NCBI GenBank assembly: GCA_023390055.1
Contig: JAEWDP010000012.1
Span: 1-19,074 of the forward strand
Source of the DNA: Pseudomonadota bacterium
GTDB lineage: Bacteria > Pseudomonadota > Alphaproteobacteria > Rhizobiales > Rhizobiaceae
Length of the DNA: 19,074 nucleotides
Direction: 5' to 3'
Shown here piece after piece: positions 7,751-14,313 of the stretch. How positions within the stretch are numbered: the stretch's first letter is position 1; each line of letters starts with the position of its first letter. The notes under the pieces are model-generated. The model was not told the DNA's origin. It saw only the letters and a program-made list of their open reading frames with translations, and ran no database searches. The translations under genes and the position numbers were made by a program.

Positions 7751-7766
7751 GTTGTCCGCGGACAAC
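7751..7766. other. parS: parS site 4
   Basis: GTTGTCCGCGGACAAC, the copy nearest to repA, 122 nt before the repA start codon. Its closeness to the expected repABC promoter suggests that RepB or RepA-RepB bound here could also affect transcription of the operon. Confidence 0.93.
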
Positions 7767-7888
7767 TCATCAGCGACCCCTTTTTAAGCCCTTGAATAGC
7801 AGGGTTTGTAAAATTCTTGCGAATCGGAGATCATGGCGGCAGCGCAATTCCAGCATATTCTCAAATAATTGCGCTACTGAGGAAAGAA

Positions 7889-9085
7889 ATGTTGCAGCCT
7901 GCCCATAAACCGATCTCGGAACAGGAGCATCTTCCTTCGATGCTTGCCGCCGACGCTCATGAATTACAGCGCCAGCTGCATCTTCACCAAGCGCGGGTAT
8001 TTCCTCCGACGTCCCAAAAGATGATCCGCCAGTTCTCCCCTGGTGAAGCGGCAAGCCTCATCGGAATCGGAGAGGCTTATCTTCGTCAGATCGCGGCTGA
8101 GATCAATGTCCCGGAACCGCTGCCGAATGGCCGGCGTCTTTACGCCCCAAGCGACATGGACCTCATTCGGGCCGTCCTGGACGAGAAGAATGGCGTCGCG
8201 AAATATGTTCCGACCCGTCGGGATGGAGAAAAGCTGCAGGTCCTGGCGGTAATGAACTTCAAGGGCGGCTCTGCCAAGACGACGACTTCCGCACACCTTG
8301 CACAGTACATGGCGTTGCGCGGCTATCGCACGCTCGCGATAGACCTGGATCCACAAGCGTCGCTCTCGGCCATGTTCGGTCACCTGCCGGAACTCGATGT
8401 CGGGGAGGGGGAGACCCTCTATGGCGCTATTCGCTACGACGACCCGCAATCCATCGCGTCGATCGTTCGTGCTACCTACACTCCAAACCTGCACATCGTC
8501 CCGGGCAATCTCGAGCTCATGGAGTTCGAGCATGAGACACCGCGCCACATGACAGGTGGCGCAGCAGAAAGCATGTTCTTTGCCCGCATGGGCGAGGTCC
8601 TCGGACATATCGAGAGCCTCTACGATGTTGTCGTGATCGACTGCCCGCCCCAGCTTGGCTTCCTGACGATGTCGGCACTTTGTGCTGCGACATCCGTCCT
8701 CATTACCATCCACCCGCAGATGCTCGACGTCATGTCCATGAGCCAGTTTCTCAGCATGACCAGCGAATTGATGAGCGTCGTCGAAAGGGCAGGGGGGCGC
8801 ACAAGCTATGACTGGATGCGCTATCTGTTGACCCGGTTTGAACCCAATGACGGTCCTCAGGCGCAGATGTCCGGTTTCATGCGCGCAATCTTCGGAAACC
8901 GAATGCTCCATCACGCGATGCTAAAATCAACAGCGATATCGGATGCCGGGGTGACAAAGCAGACCCTCTACGAAGTGGAACGTTCGCAATTTACGCGGGG
9001 CACCTACGACCGCGCAATGGAATCGCTGACGGGTGTCAATGGCGAAATTGAAGATCTGCTACGAGCAGTGTGGGAGAGACGATAA
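7889..9085 (+). CDS. repA: RepA, ParA-type partition ATPase and operon repressor
   Basis: The 398-residue product is the ParA-like ATPase of the repABC operon. It moves plasmid copies through RepB-parS complexes and, in studied members, represses its own operon. Seen: an N-terminal HTH-like domain (FSPGEAASLIGIGEAYLRQI, about 49-68); a deviant Walker A motif KGGSAKTT (125-132); the A' motif DLDPQAS (152-158); and the Walker B motif VVVIDCPPQLG. ATG 7889 is chosen because GAGG lies just upstream and the resulting length is normal for RepA. The frame is open back to a TTG at 7817, which has no ribosome site. repB starts 3 nt after the stop codon. A possible -10 box TAAAAT occurs at 7809-7814, without a convincing -35. 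Confidence 0.97.
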   Translation: MLQPAHKPISEQEHLPSMLAADAHELQRQLHLHQARVFPPTSQKMIRQFSPGEAASLIGIGEAYLRQIAAEINVPEPLPNGRRLYAPSDMDLIRAVLDEKNGVAKYVPTRRDGEKLQVLAVMNFKGGSAKTTTSAHLAQYMALRGYRTLAIDLDPQASLSAMFGHLPELDVGEGETLYGAIRYDDPQSIASIVRATYTPNLHIVPGNLELMEFEHETPRHMTGGAAESMFFARMGEVLGHIESLYDVVVIDCPPQLGFLTMSALCAATSVLITIHPQMLDVMSMSQFLSMTSELMSVVERAGGRTSYDWMRYLLTRFEPNDGPQAQMSGFMRAIFGNRMLHHAMLKSTAISDAGVTKQTLYEVERSQFTRGTYDRAMESLTGVNGEIEDLLRAVWERR

Positions 9086-9088
9086 GTC

Positions 9089-10117
9089 ATGGCACGCAAG
9101 AATCTCATTGGTGTATCCAACGACCCGGCACCTCAAAGCAGCACCGCAACCCCAATGCCGGGATCGAGACCTATTGCGGGATTTGTACCACCTGGGAGAC
9201 CAGCCAGCCCGATCGGTGGGATTACGAAGTCTCTGTCGAGTATGGCTTCAAAAATGGAGCGGGCTCAGGATCTAGAGAAACAGTTGGCACAAGGTCACGC
9301 CGTCGTTGATCTTGATCCTGACACTATCGACAATTCCTTTGTCAGCGATCGGCTCGAACTTGATCGAGCAGCGTTGGACCAGTTGGTCGAGCAGATCCGC
9401 GAACACGGACAACAAGTACCTATCCTTGTAAGGCCAAACCCGCAGTCCAAGGGACGATATCAGGTTGCCTACGGGCACCGTCGTCTGGCAGCTGTCCGGC
9501 AGCTCGGCAAAAGTGTCAGAGCAGTTGTCCGCGAGCTGAGTGATGAGCAACTGGTCGTCAGTCAGGGTCAGGAAAACAATGCCCGCACAAACCTGTCTTA
9601 TATCGAACGTGCTGTATTTGCCTCCAAACTGGAAGACCGCGAGTTCACACGCGATATAATCATGTCTGCGCTTGGCGTCGACAAGGCCGCCCTGTCCAAG
9701 ATGTTAAGCGTCACAAAACAGGTTCCACTTCAGTTGGTCGAGGCAATCGGACCTGCACCGGAAGTCGGCCGTCGACGGTGGATGGAGTTGTCCGAAAGGC
9801 TGGACCCTGCACAGGTCCCTCATTTGGTAAAGTTTCTCACCACAGAGACATTTCGAGCGAAAACGAGTGATGAGCGCTTCCAGGCAATTGTCGAGGAGAT
9901 GAACAGGAAGCTGGACAGTGCCCCTAGGGCGGCGCCAGAGCCTTCCTGGATACCCAACGACAAACTGGTGAGCGTTCGTGTCACAACCTCTGCCAAACGG
10001 GCCGTAATCGCACTTGAAGCGAGGGACGGAACCCGTTTTGCAAAATTCATTACATCCCGGCTGGATGGCCTTTACGAGGCGTTTCGCCAGGAAGAATCGA
10101 AGAAAACAGGAGATTAA
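9089..10117 (+). CDS. repB: RepB, ParB-type centromere-binding protein
   Basis: The 342-residue product binds parS and is probably a CTP-dependent clamp like other ParB proteins. Seen: a family N terminus (MARKNLIGVS, which in RepB proteins contacts RepA); the ParB N domain with EQIREHGQQVPILVRP (about 101-116), the GHRRLAA box (129-135) and the ENNARTNLSYIERA stretch (162-175) that form the nucleotide pocket; and an HTH at about 186-206. The four parS palindromes upstream of repA are its expected targets. Its start is 3 nt beyond the repA stop, so the two are co-translated. Half-sites of parS (GTTGTCCGCG at 9524, GTTGTCCG at 9787) occur inside the gene and are probably chance. Confidence 0.97.
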   Translation: MARKNLIGVSNDPAPQSSTATPMPGSRPIAGFVPPGRPASPIGGITKSLSSMASKMERAQDLEKQLAQGHAVVDLDPDTIDNSFVSDRLELDRAALDQLVEQIREHGQQVPILVRPNPQSKGRYQVAYGHRRLAAVRQLGKSVRAVVRELSDEQLVVSQGQENNARTNLSYIERAVFASKLEDREFTRDIIMSALGVDKAALSKMLSVTKQVPLQLVEAIGPAPEVGRRRWMELSERLDPAQVPHLVKFLTTETFRAKTSDERFQAIVEEMNRKLDSAPRAAPEPSWIPNDKLVSVRVTTSAKRAVIALEARDGTRFAKFITSRLDGLYEAFRQEESKKTGD

Positions 10118-10122
10118 ACCGC

Positions 10123-10162
10123 AAAAGAAAAAGGCCCCCAAACGACCGAAATCGTGGAAGCC
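10123..10162 (-). terminator. Intrinsic terminator of the ctRNA
   Basis: On the minus strand GGCTTCCACGA pairs with TCGTTTGGGGGCC (with two G-U pairs and small bulges) around the loop TTTCGG and is followed by TTTTTCTTTT. This stem-loop is also the likely kissing element with the repC leader. Confidence 0.85.
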
Positions 10163-10178
10163 TCTCTCATCTTGTAGC
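10123..10178 (-). ncRNA. Counter-transcribed RNA (ctRNA/incA) controlling repC
   Basis: repABC plasmids encode a small antisense RNA between repB and repC that lowers RepC synthesis and determines incompatibility. Seen on the minus strand: a promoter with TTGACA (10213-10208), a 17-nt spacer and GATTCT (10190-10185), predicting a start near 10178; then a G+C-rich hairpin (10162-10133) followed by a T-rich run (10132-10123). The predicted RNA is about 55 nt, in line with known ctRNAs. The exact ends are predicted, not measured. Confidence 0.88.
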
Positions 10179-10184
10179 AAAGCG

Positions 10185-10213
10185 AGAATCGCATTTTCAC
10201 GAATCGCTGTCAA
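10185..10213 (-). promoter_or_regulatory. ctRNA promoter
   Basis: TTGACA (perfect -35), 17-nt spacer, GATTCT as -10. The position relative to the terminator gives an RNA of the expected size. Confidence 0.8.
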
Positions 10214-10222
10214 GCGTTGTAA

Positions 10223-10236
10223 CGTCCGTTCGGACG
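10223..10236 (+). promoter_or_regulatory. Small perfect hairpin in the repC leader
   Basis: CGTCCG-TT-CGGACG forms a six-base-pair stem (five pairs if a four-base loop is required) between the ctRNA target and the Shine-Dalgarno hairpin. It may insulate or orient the two alternative structures. Confidence 0.6.
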
Positions 10237-10243
10237 GCTGGAC

Positions 10244-10271
10244 TTCTTTTGCCTGATCATAGGTAGAAGAA
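10244..10271 (+). promoter_or_regulatory. Hairpin hiding the repC Shine-Dalgarno
   Basis: TTCTTTTGCCT (10244-10254) pairs with AGGTAGAAGAA (10261-10271) in 11 consecutive pairs, two of them G-U, with the six-base loop GATCAT. The 3' arm is the repC ribosome-binding segment, ending one base before the ATG at 10273. The 5' arm can instead pair over 9 perfect bp (TTCTTTTGC with GCAAAAGAA, 10121-10129). That upstream segment overlaps the ctRNA target, so ctRNA binding should favour the closed form. Confidence 0.8.
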
Positions 10272-10272
10272 A

Positions 10273-11598
10273 ATGGAAACAGAAGTCGCAACGACTCCCT
10301 TTGGGAGCCGATCGATGACGATTGCCCGATTGGCAAGTTACCGCAAGACCTGCAAATCCACTTCCCAACAGGCCGTTGACAAGTGGCAGATCTATCGCTG
10401 GCTTTGTACGGGAAAGACTGTCCTGGGCGTCAAGGACCGTACGCTGGCCGTGCTCAACGCATTGCTCTCCTTCTATCCCGAGAGCACCCTTTCAAAAGGC
10501 GACAGGCTCGTCGTATTTCCATCAAATCGTCAGCTATCCCTTCGTTCTCACGGAATGCCAGATACTACCCTCAGGCGCCATCTGGCTCTTTTGGTCGATG
10601 CCGGGCTGATCTTGCGGCGCGATAGTCCCAACGGAAAGCGCTATGCGCGAAAGGGCAGGGCTGGAGACGTAGAAGAAGCCTTCGGGTTTTCTCTTGCACC
10701 GCTCATTGTGCGTGCAGAGGAATTTCAAGCTACAGCCGAAAAGATCGAGGCTGATGCTATGGCTCTGAAGGTCATGCGTGAGCGCGTAACCCTTTATCGT
10801 CGGGACATCACCAAGTTGATGGAATGCGCCAAACTGAGCGGCAACGAAGCTCAATGGGCGAGTATATTTCACGAGTTCAGAAATATCGTCGAAACGATCC
10901 CTCGGCGTGCCAGCCTGCCCGTTCTCATATCAATCGTCGAAGAACTCGCCAGCATTCGTATGAAAGTGGATAAGTTTCTGGAAAATATCGAGAATTCTCA
11001 AAAAGTGGATGGCAATGACATTCAAAATGGACGGCAGTATCTTACTTCAGAATCCGAATCCATAATTGAAACAATACCAACGACCGTGACTGTTGATCGT
11101 ACGTTAGAACAAAAATCTCATTCTCGTACCAACCAAGCGGGTTTTCCACTGGACATGGTCTTGAAAGCCTGCCCCCAAATCAACGACTACGCGCGAGGAG
11201 GAAAAGTCCGGGAATGGCAAGATCTCGTCTACGCAGCAAATGTTGTACGCTCAATGTTTGGTGTCAGTCAGTCGGCATATCATCAAGCCTGTAGCGTGAT
11301 GGGTTCCCAAAATACTGCAATCATCCTGGCCTGTATCCTTGAAAAAGGACCACATATCAGCTCCGTTGGCGGCTATCTGCGTGACCTCACCAATCGATCA
11401 AGACAAGGAAAGTTCACGACCAGGCCAATGTTGATGGCACTTTTGCGCGCACAGCAGATCTCCAAGCAACGACAAACACAGCCCACGAACGGCTCACATT
11501 CAATCTCCATCGTCACAAGCGAGCGTCAAATCGAATACAACGCCTATGAAAGGCGCCGACTATCCGCGATCCCGTGCGTTCCATCTAACGAAACTTAG
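10273..11598 (+). CDS. repC: RepC, replication initiator
   Basis: The 441-residue product is the initiator protein of repABC replicons and is limiting for copy number. Seen: the family N terminus METEVATTPFGSRSMTIARL; an HTH-rich DNA-binding part (about 55-125) with LSFYPESTLSKGDRLVVFPS and SLRSHGMPDTTLRRHLALLV, then GLILRRDSPNGKRYARKG; a variable linker (about 230-285); and a conserved C-terminal domain with KACPQINDYARGG and VGGYLRDLTNRSRQGKF. ATG 10273 fits the family start. The linker-coding stretch at about 10975-11130 is A+T-rich compared with the rest; in studied repABC plasmids the origin lies inside repC in such a stretch. Translation is probably controlled by the leader hairpin and ctRNA. 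Confidence 0.97.
   Translation: METEVATTPFGSRSMTIARLASYRKTCKSTSQQAVDKWQIYRWLCTGKTVLGVKDRTLAVLNALLSFYPESTLSKGDRLVVFPSNRQLSLRSHGMPDTTLRRHLALLVDAGLILRRDSPNGKRYARKGRAGDVEEAFGFSLAPLIVRAEEFQATAEKIEADAMALKVMRERVTLYRRDITKLMECAKLSGNEAQWASIFHEFRNIVETIPRRASLPVLISIVEELASIRMKVDKFLENIENSQKVDGNDIQNGRQYLTSESESIIETIPTTVTVDRTLEQKSHSRTNQAGFPLDMVLKACPQINDYARGGKVREWQDLVYAANVVRSMFGVSQSAYHQACSVMGSQNTAIILACILEKGPHISSVGGYLRDLTNRSRQGKFTTRPMLMALLRAQQISKQRQTQPTNGSHSISIVTSERQIEYNAYERRRLSAIPCVPSNET
10975..11130. other. oriV: A+T-rich segment in repC, candidate origin
   Basis: The middle of repC has a run of A/T-rich sequence (for example GAGAATTCTCAAAAAG and CCATAATTGAAACAATACC). In characterised repABC plasmids the origin of replication lies within repC in an A+T-rich region. 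No iterons were seen. Placement is by analogy. Confidence 0.5.
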
Positions 11599-11881
11599 TG
11601 TCGGAATAGGTTTCGTTTAGGAAAACAGTCAAACAAGTTCAAATGGTTGGATTTCTCGGACAGGCAAAGAAAGATAGTGTCCAACGCACGTATTGATATG
11701 CAGGCAGTTGCGGCGCTCTTACGCAGACCTCGATAGACGGACACGTCGATATCGGGTCCGTTCCCACCTTTGAGGCGGGTAGTCAGCGCTACCGGGATCT
11801 CGCGCTGGCACAGACAATCAACTTCAGTTGAAAGCTGGCGCAGCTTAAGGCCGCGGTTCTGCGGACCAGCTGGAAGACTTC
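11599..11881. other. Intergenic region after repC
   Basis: No gene is supported. Small inverted repeats occur near the end of the converging regulator gene: CCGCGGTTCTGCGG (about 11852-11865) and GGAAGACTTCC (about 11873-11883). They might help end transcription, but no T-tract follows. Confidence 0.4.
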
Positions 11882-12667
11882 CTAAACCTTCAATGCCTCA
11901 CGCGTTGCATCGTCGGCCGGGTAGAAACACTCCAGTGTCAACTCGGCCAAGGTCACATCCACCGCATTGCCAAAGACGGTCGTTGTCGAAATGAACGAAA
12001 GGACGGCTTTGGTTTTTGGATGTCGGAGCCTGAGGGGCACCGCAACTATCGCGATTGAACCATGGCCACCCGCTCCAACAGGGGCTGGCAGGCCACGCAA
12101 CTCCTCGTGCAAGGTTGAAAGGACAGGGTCGGCGCTTCTGTCCGCATCGCTCCGCAGCCGACTGAACAGGTGATGGCGCCATTCCGGCAAATTGAGGATG
12201 TGGGGTGCCAGTCCTTTTGGATGCAGACTGGCGCGAAGCACATTTATCGGAGGCGACAGAAGACCCGGGTCAATGCCTTCAAGCAAGGCTTGGGCACTGT
12301 TGTTCGCCTCTACAAGGTTCCAGTGGCGATCGACTGCAAGTGCAGGAAAAGGTTCGTGCCCTCTCAGAACCATTTCAACAGCAAGCCGTGCCGAGGCCAT
12401 ATCGGGCTCTGAAATGTCCCGCTCACCATGAACGGGCGCATAACCGCCTGCCAACAGCAATCGGTTACGCTCGCGCAACGGAAGATCCAGAGGCTCGGCG
12501 AGTTTCATGAGGAGATCTCGGCTTGGTGTGGAACGGCCGCTTTCCACAAAGCTGAGATGCCGTGTCGAAACCTCGGCTTCCGACGCCAGATCGAGTTGGC
12601 TGAAACGCCGGCGACCTCGCCATTCGCGAAGCAGGTCACCGACAGTCGCGTGCTGATTGATGCTCAT
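11882..12667 (-). CDS. Xre-family regulator with MmyB-like ligand-binding domain
   Basis: The 261-residue product is a transcription regulator of the HTH-Xre plus MmyB type. Seen: an HTH at about 10-64 (DLLREWRGRRRFSQLDLASE, then EVSTRHLSFVESGRSTPSRD), followed by the MmyB-type PAS-like domain starting FPALAVDRHWNLVEANNSAQ and including NVLRASLHPKGLAPHILNLP, then HEELRGLPAP and LSFISTTTVFGNAVDVTLAE near the end. In this family the C-terminal domain is thought to bind a small hydrophobic ligand. ATG 12667 begins the usual MSINQH... start; the ribosome site is weak. It is divergent from the NTF2-like/ABM operon and has a palindrome in the shared promoter region, so it most likely represses that operon and itself. 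Confidence 0.93.
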   Translation of the reverse strand: MSINQHATVGDLLREWRGRRRFSQLDLASEAEVSTRHLSFVESGRSTPSRDLLMKLAEPLDLPLRERNRLLLAGGYAPVHGERDISEPDMASARLAVEMVLRGHEPFPALAVDRHWNLVEANNSAQALLEGIDPGLLSPPINVLRASLHPKGLAPHILNLPEWRHHLFSRLRSDADRSADPVLSTLHEELRGLPAPVGAGGHGSIAIVAVPLRLRHPKTKAVLSFISTTTVFGNAVDVTLAELTLECFYPADDATREALKV

Positions 12668-12696
12668 GGGATAACGGTATCTCAACCAGCACAGCG

Positions 12697-12724
12697 TTGC
12701 CATTACCTGCGAGGTAATTGTAAC
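12697..12724 (+). promoter_or_regulatory. Predicted promoter of the NTF2-like/ABM operon
   Basis: TTGCCA (12697-12702), a 16-nt spacer and TGTAAC (12719-12724) give a plausible sigma-70 promoter. The operator candidate fills the spacer. Confidence 0.5.
12702..12718. promoter_or_regulatory. Operator candidate ATTACCT-N3-AGGTAAT
   Basis: A perfect 7+7 bp inverted repeat with a 3-nt centre lies between the divergent regulator and its neighbours, overlapping the spacer of the predicted promoter. This is the expected size and position for a dimeric Xre repressor site. Confidence 0.7.
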
Positions 12725-12774
12725 GGCGCATTGGACCTGCCAGCCTTAACCCATCACACAGATGGAGAAGCAAG

Positions 12775-13137
12775 ATGTCAGACTTTTACACCATTGCCGA
12801 ACGTTACCTGTCCGCCTGGAACCACGGGGAGGACGCAACTCGTGCAGATCTCCTGGAACATGGATGGGCAGCGCAGGCCAGATACGCTGATCCGCTAATG
12901 AGCGCCCGCAACAGGGACGAGGTCTCAACAATGATCTCTGCAGCACGCAGTCAGTTCCCTGGACACGCATTCAGTTTGCGAGGCAAAGTCGATGGTCACG
13001 CAAACTTCGTACGTTTCTCTTGGACACTTGCCAAGGAACAGTCTGCACCTGTGGCAGGCGGCACTGATGTCATTCGGCTCGATGAGGCAGGCGATATCGT
13101 TGAGGTGATCGGCTTTCTGGACGAGGTCGTGGCATGA
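12775..13137 (+). CDS. NTF2-like / SnoaL-like protein
   Basis: The 120-residue product has the length and pattern of the NTF2-like (SnoaL) alpha+beta barrel: an N-terminal helix with IAERYLSAWNHGED, the typical RYADPLMSARNRDEVSTMIS, and the strand part GHANFVRFSWTLAKE followed by GGTDVIRLDEAGDIVEVIGF. The family includes cofactor-free isomerases, hydrolases and binding proteins, so the reaction cannot be named. The ribosome site GGAG is suitably placed before ATG 12775. It overlaps the next gene by four bases (ATGA), so the two are coupled and probably act on the same small molecule, controlled by the divergent Xre/MmyB regulator. Confidence 0.88.
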   Translation: MSDFYTIAERYLSAWNHGEDATRADLLEHGWAAQARYADPLMSARNRDEVSTMISAARSQFPGHAFSLRGKVDGHANFVRFSWTLAKEQSAPVAGGTDVIRLDEAGDIVEVIGFLDEVVA

Positions 13138-13436
13138 GCGAGACCTACGTCATAACCTTCCAAGTGAAACCTGAGAGGCTGGATCGATTCTACACCCTGC
13201 TTGAACCGGTACTGGACGCCATGCGTCATGAGGAAAGTTTCATCCAAGCCGCCCTCCACGTTCATCCGGACCAACCAAACCTCGTCCAACTCCACGAAAC
13301 CTGGAGGGACAGACAGGACGTTCTGGACGTTCAGCTTCACCGCCCCTATCGAGCTCAGTGGCATGCCGAAATGGATGATCTGCTGGAGCAGCCCCGCGAT
13401 ATCCAGATTTGGCAGATGCTTCGGAAGGACAGCTGA
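13134..13436 (+). CDS. Antibiotic biosynthesis monooxygenase (ABM) domain protein
   Basis: The 100-residue product is a single ABM domain of the YgiN-like type (ferredoxin-like dimeric barrel). Seen: an opening strand YVITFQVKPERLDRFYTLLE, a helix with DAMRHEESFIQAALHVHPDQ, the characteristic VQLHETWRDRQDVLDVQLHR and a final QIWQMLRKDS. Relatives are cofactor-independent quinol monooxygenases or handle reactive electrophiles. It is translationally coupled to the NTF2-like gene (overlap ATGA). Function in detoxifying or modifying a small aromatic or quinone-like compound is inference from family. Confidence 0.9.
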   Translation: MSETYVITFQVKPERLDRFYTLLEPVLDAMRHEESFIQAALHVHPDQPNLVQLHETWRDRQDVLDVQLHRPYRAQWHAEMDDLLEQPRDIQIWQMLRKDS

Positions 13437-13454
13437 CGAACTCGCAAACTAGAA

Positions 13455-13473
13455 CGCCTTCGTGAAAAAGGCG
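13455..13473 (+). terminator. Weak hairpin after the ABM gene
   Basis: CGCCTT (13455-13460) pairs with AAGGCG (13468-13473) just downstream of the operon. No good T-tract follows, so it is only a candidate terminator. Confidence 0.3.
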
Positions 13474-13677
13474 CTCACTGCCAGGACCTGACGATGGCGT
13501 TGTTATATCTTGCGGGTCCGACAGCAAGGTTTTAAAATCCCGAGACCCGCCGGAAAGCTTGTCAAATCAAGACCGGCTTTCTGCGGGTGCGAGCGCAACC
13601 ATTGCCGGTATTGGGCTCGTGTATATGATCGGAAAGATGCAATACCTGCCCGGATTACGCCTTTCAACAGTATCTGC

Positions 13678-13947
13678 TCAGGAAAGTTCTCTCAGCTTCA
13701 TGACTTGATCCTCATAGGCTGCAAGAAAGAACACGCGCGCAATATCAGGATCTGTCTCACGTCGAAGAGCCGCGAAACAAATATCAACCGCCCGGGAATA
13801 TGTCGGGCCGGACTTGTCTCTAAAATTGTCGCGCATGTGTCGGATGGCGGCAGCCGGCCCGTTGATCTTCTCAATGCTTTTTTTCTGAACAATCTTGACT
13901 GGCTTTTGCCATCGAGCCGCGAAAGCGACCGGAATGATCTCGCTCAC
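13678..13947 (-). CDS. DUF982 family protein
   Basis: The 89-residue product fits DUF982, a family of small proteins common in rhizobia and of unknown function. Seen: the middle signature GPAAAIRHMRDNFRDKSGPT followed by YSRAVDICFAALRRE and the terminal DPDIARVFFLAAYEDQVMKL. It starts with GTG 13947, preceded by the strong purine run AAGGGGGG. No partner gene is adjacent. Confidence 0.85.
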   Translation of the reverse strand: MSEIIPVAFAARWQKPVKIVQKKSIEKINGPAAAIRHMRDNFRDKSGPTYSRAVDICFAALRRETDPDIARVFFLAAYEDQVMKLRELS

Positions 13948-14313
13948 AATTCCACCCCCCTTGACCCTCTTTGTGGAGCTTCATGTTAGGCATCACTTAT
14001 CTTCGTCGCCAATTCACCCCGAGCTAGTCCATAAGTGGTAGACCGTCCGTGATCACAACGTCATCACCAGGATAGATCTTTGAATTGAAACAATCCGGCG
14101 ACCGCCAAGTCTGGAACAGATCAGGAAAGCATTGCGTAGCCAGTCTTTTGAGGGCATCTCCGCCGCCGGTGCCGATCAAGACCAGAAAAAACCTGCCTGC
14201 GAAGGGGCCACATATAGTGCAATAAAATTGCGCTGAGAAGGCATATAATTCCGCTTGTATGCACCATTGAGCGGGTTCATACTGTCAATCATCATATGTT
14301 TGTGGAGATCGAT
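13948..14313. other. Intergenic region before the oxidase gene
   Basis: This should hold the promoters of the DUF982 gene (minus strand) and the oxidase operon (plus strand). One minus-strand frame is open through most of it and is listed separately as a possible remnant. No clear promoter boxes are seen for the oxidase gene. Confidence 0.4.
14024..14284 (-). pseudogene. Possible gene remnant, no start codon
   Basis: A minus-strand frame is open for 86 codons and ends at TAG 14024-14026. It has no ATG or GTG start and only a TTG at 14179. The last part reads like protein (GGDALKRLATQCFPDLFQTW ... YPGDDVVITDGLPLMD), but I do not recognise it, and base composition at third positions is not strongly biased. 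It may be the 3' remnant of a gene cut off when the oxidase gene arrived, or chance. Confidence 0.22.

Larger units (their letters stand above)
6221..7888. other. Non-coding repA upstream region with three parS sites
   Basis: About 1.67 kb has no convincing gene on either strand. The open frames here overlap one another, lack ribosome sites and give unfamiliar low-complexity products. The region carries parS2, parS3 and parS4 and should hold the repABC promoter. Two short direct repeats are visible: CTCGCGGATGCTTT at 6885 and 7686, and GCAGGCAAGGCAC at 7125 and 7578. The stretch may be a centromere-like partition region or decayed coding DNA. Confidence 0.65.

Noticed and set aside
7432..7908. 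158-residue plus-strand ORF running into repA
   Set aside because: Crosses parS4 and the repA start region, with Pro/Ser/Arg-rich low-quality sequence and no ribosome site.
7964..8914. 316-residue minus-strand ORF
   Set aside because: Antisense to repA, whose Walker motifs are unambiguous; the product is rich in His and Arg, typical of a shadow frame.
9524..9533. Half parS site inside repB (also at 9787-9794)
   Set aside because: Only one half of the palindrome matches; RepB sites need both halves, so chance is the simpler explanation.
9704..10336. 210-residue minus-strand ORF over the end of repB and the ctRNA
   Set aside because: Overlaps repB and the ctRNA locus; no start signal and unnatural Cys/Phe-rich composition.
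13510..13989. 159-residue plus-strand ORF
   Set aside because: Antisense to the DUF982 gene, which has a family match and a strong ribosome site.
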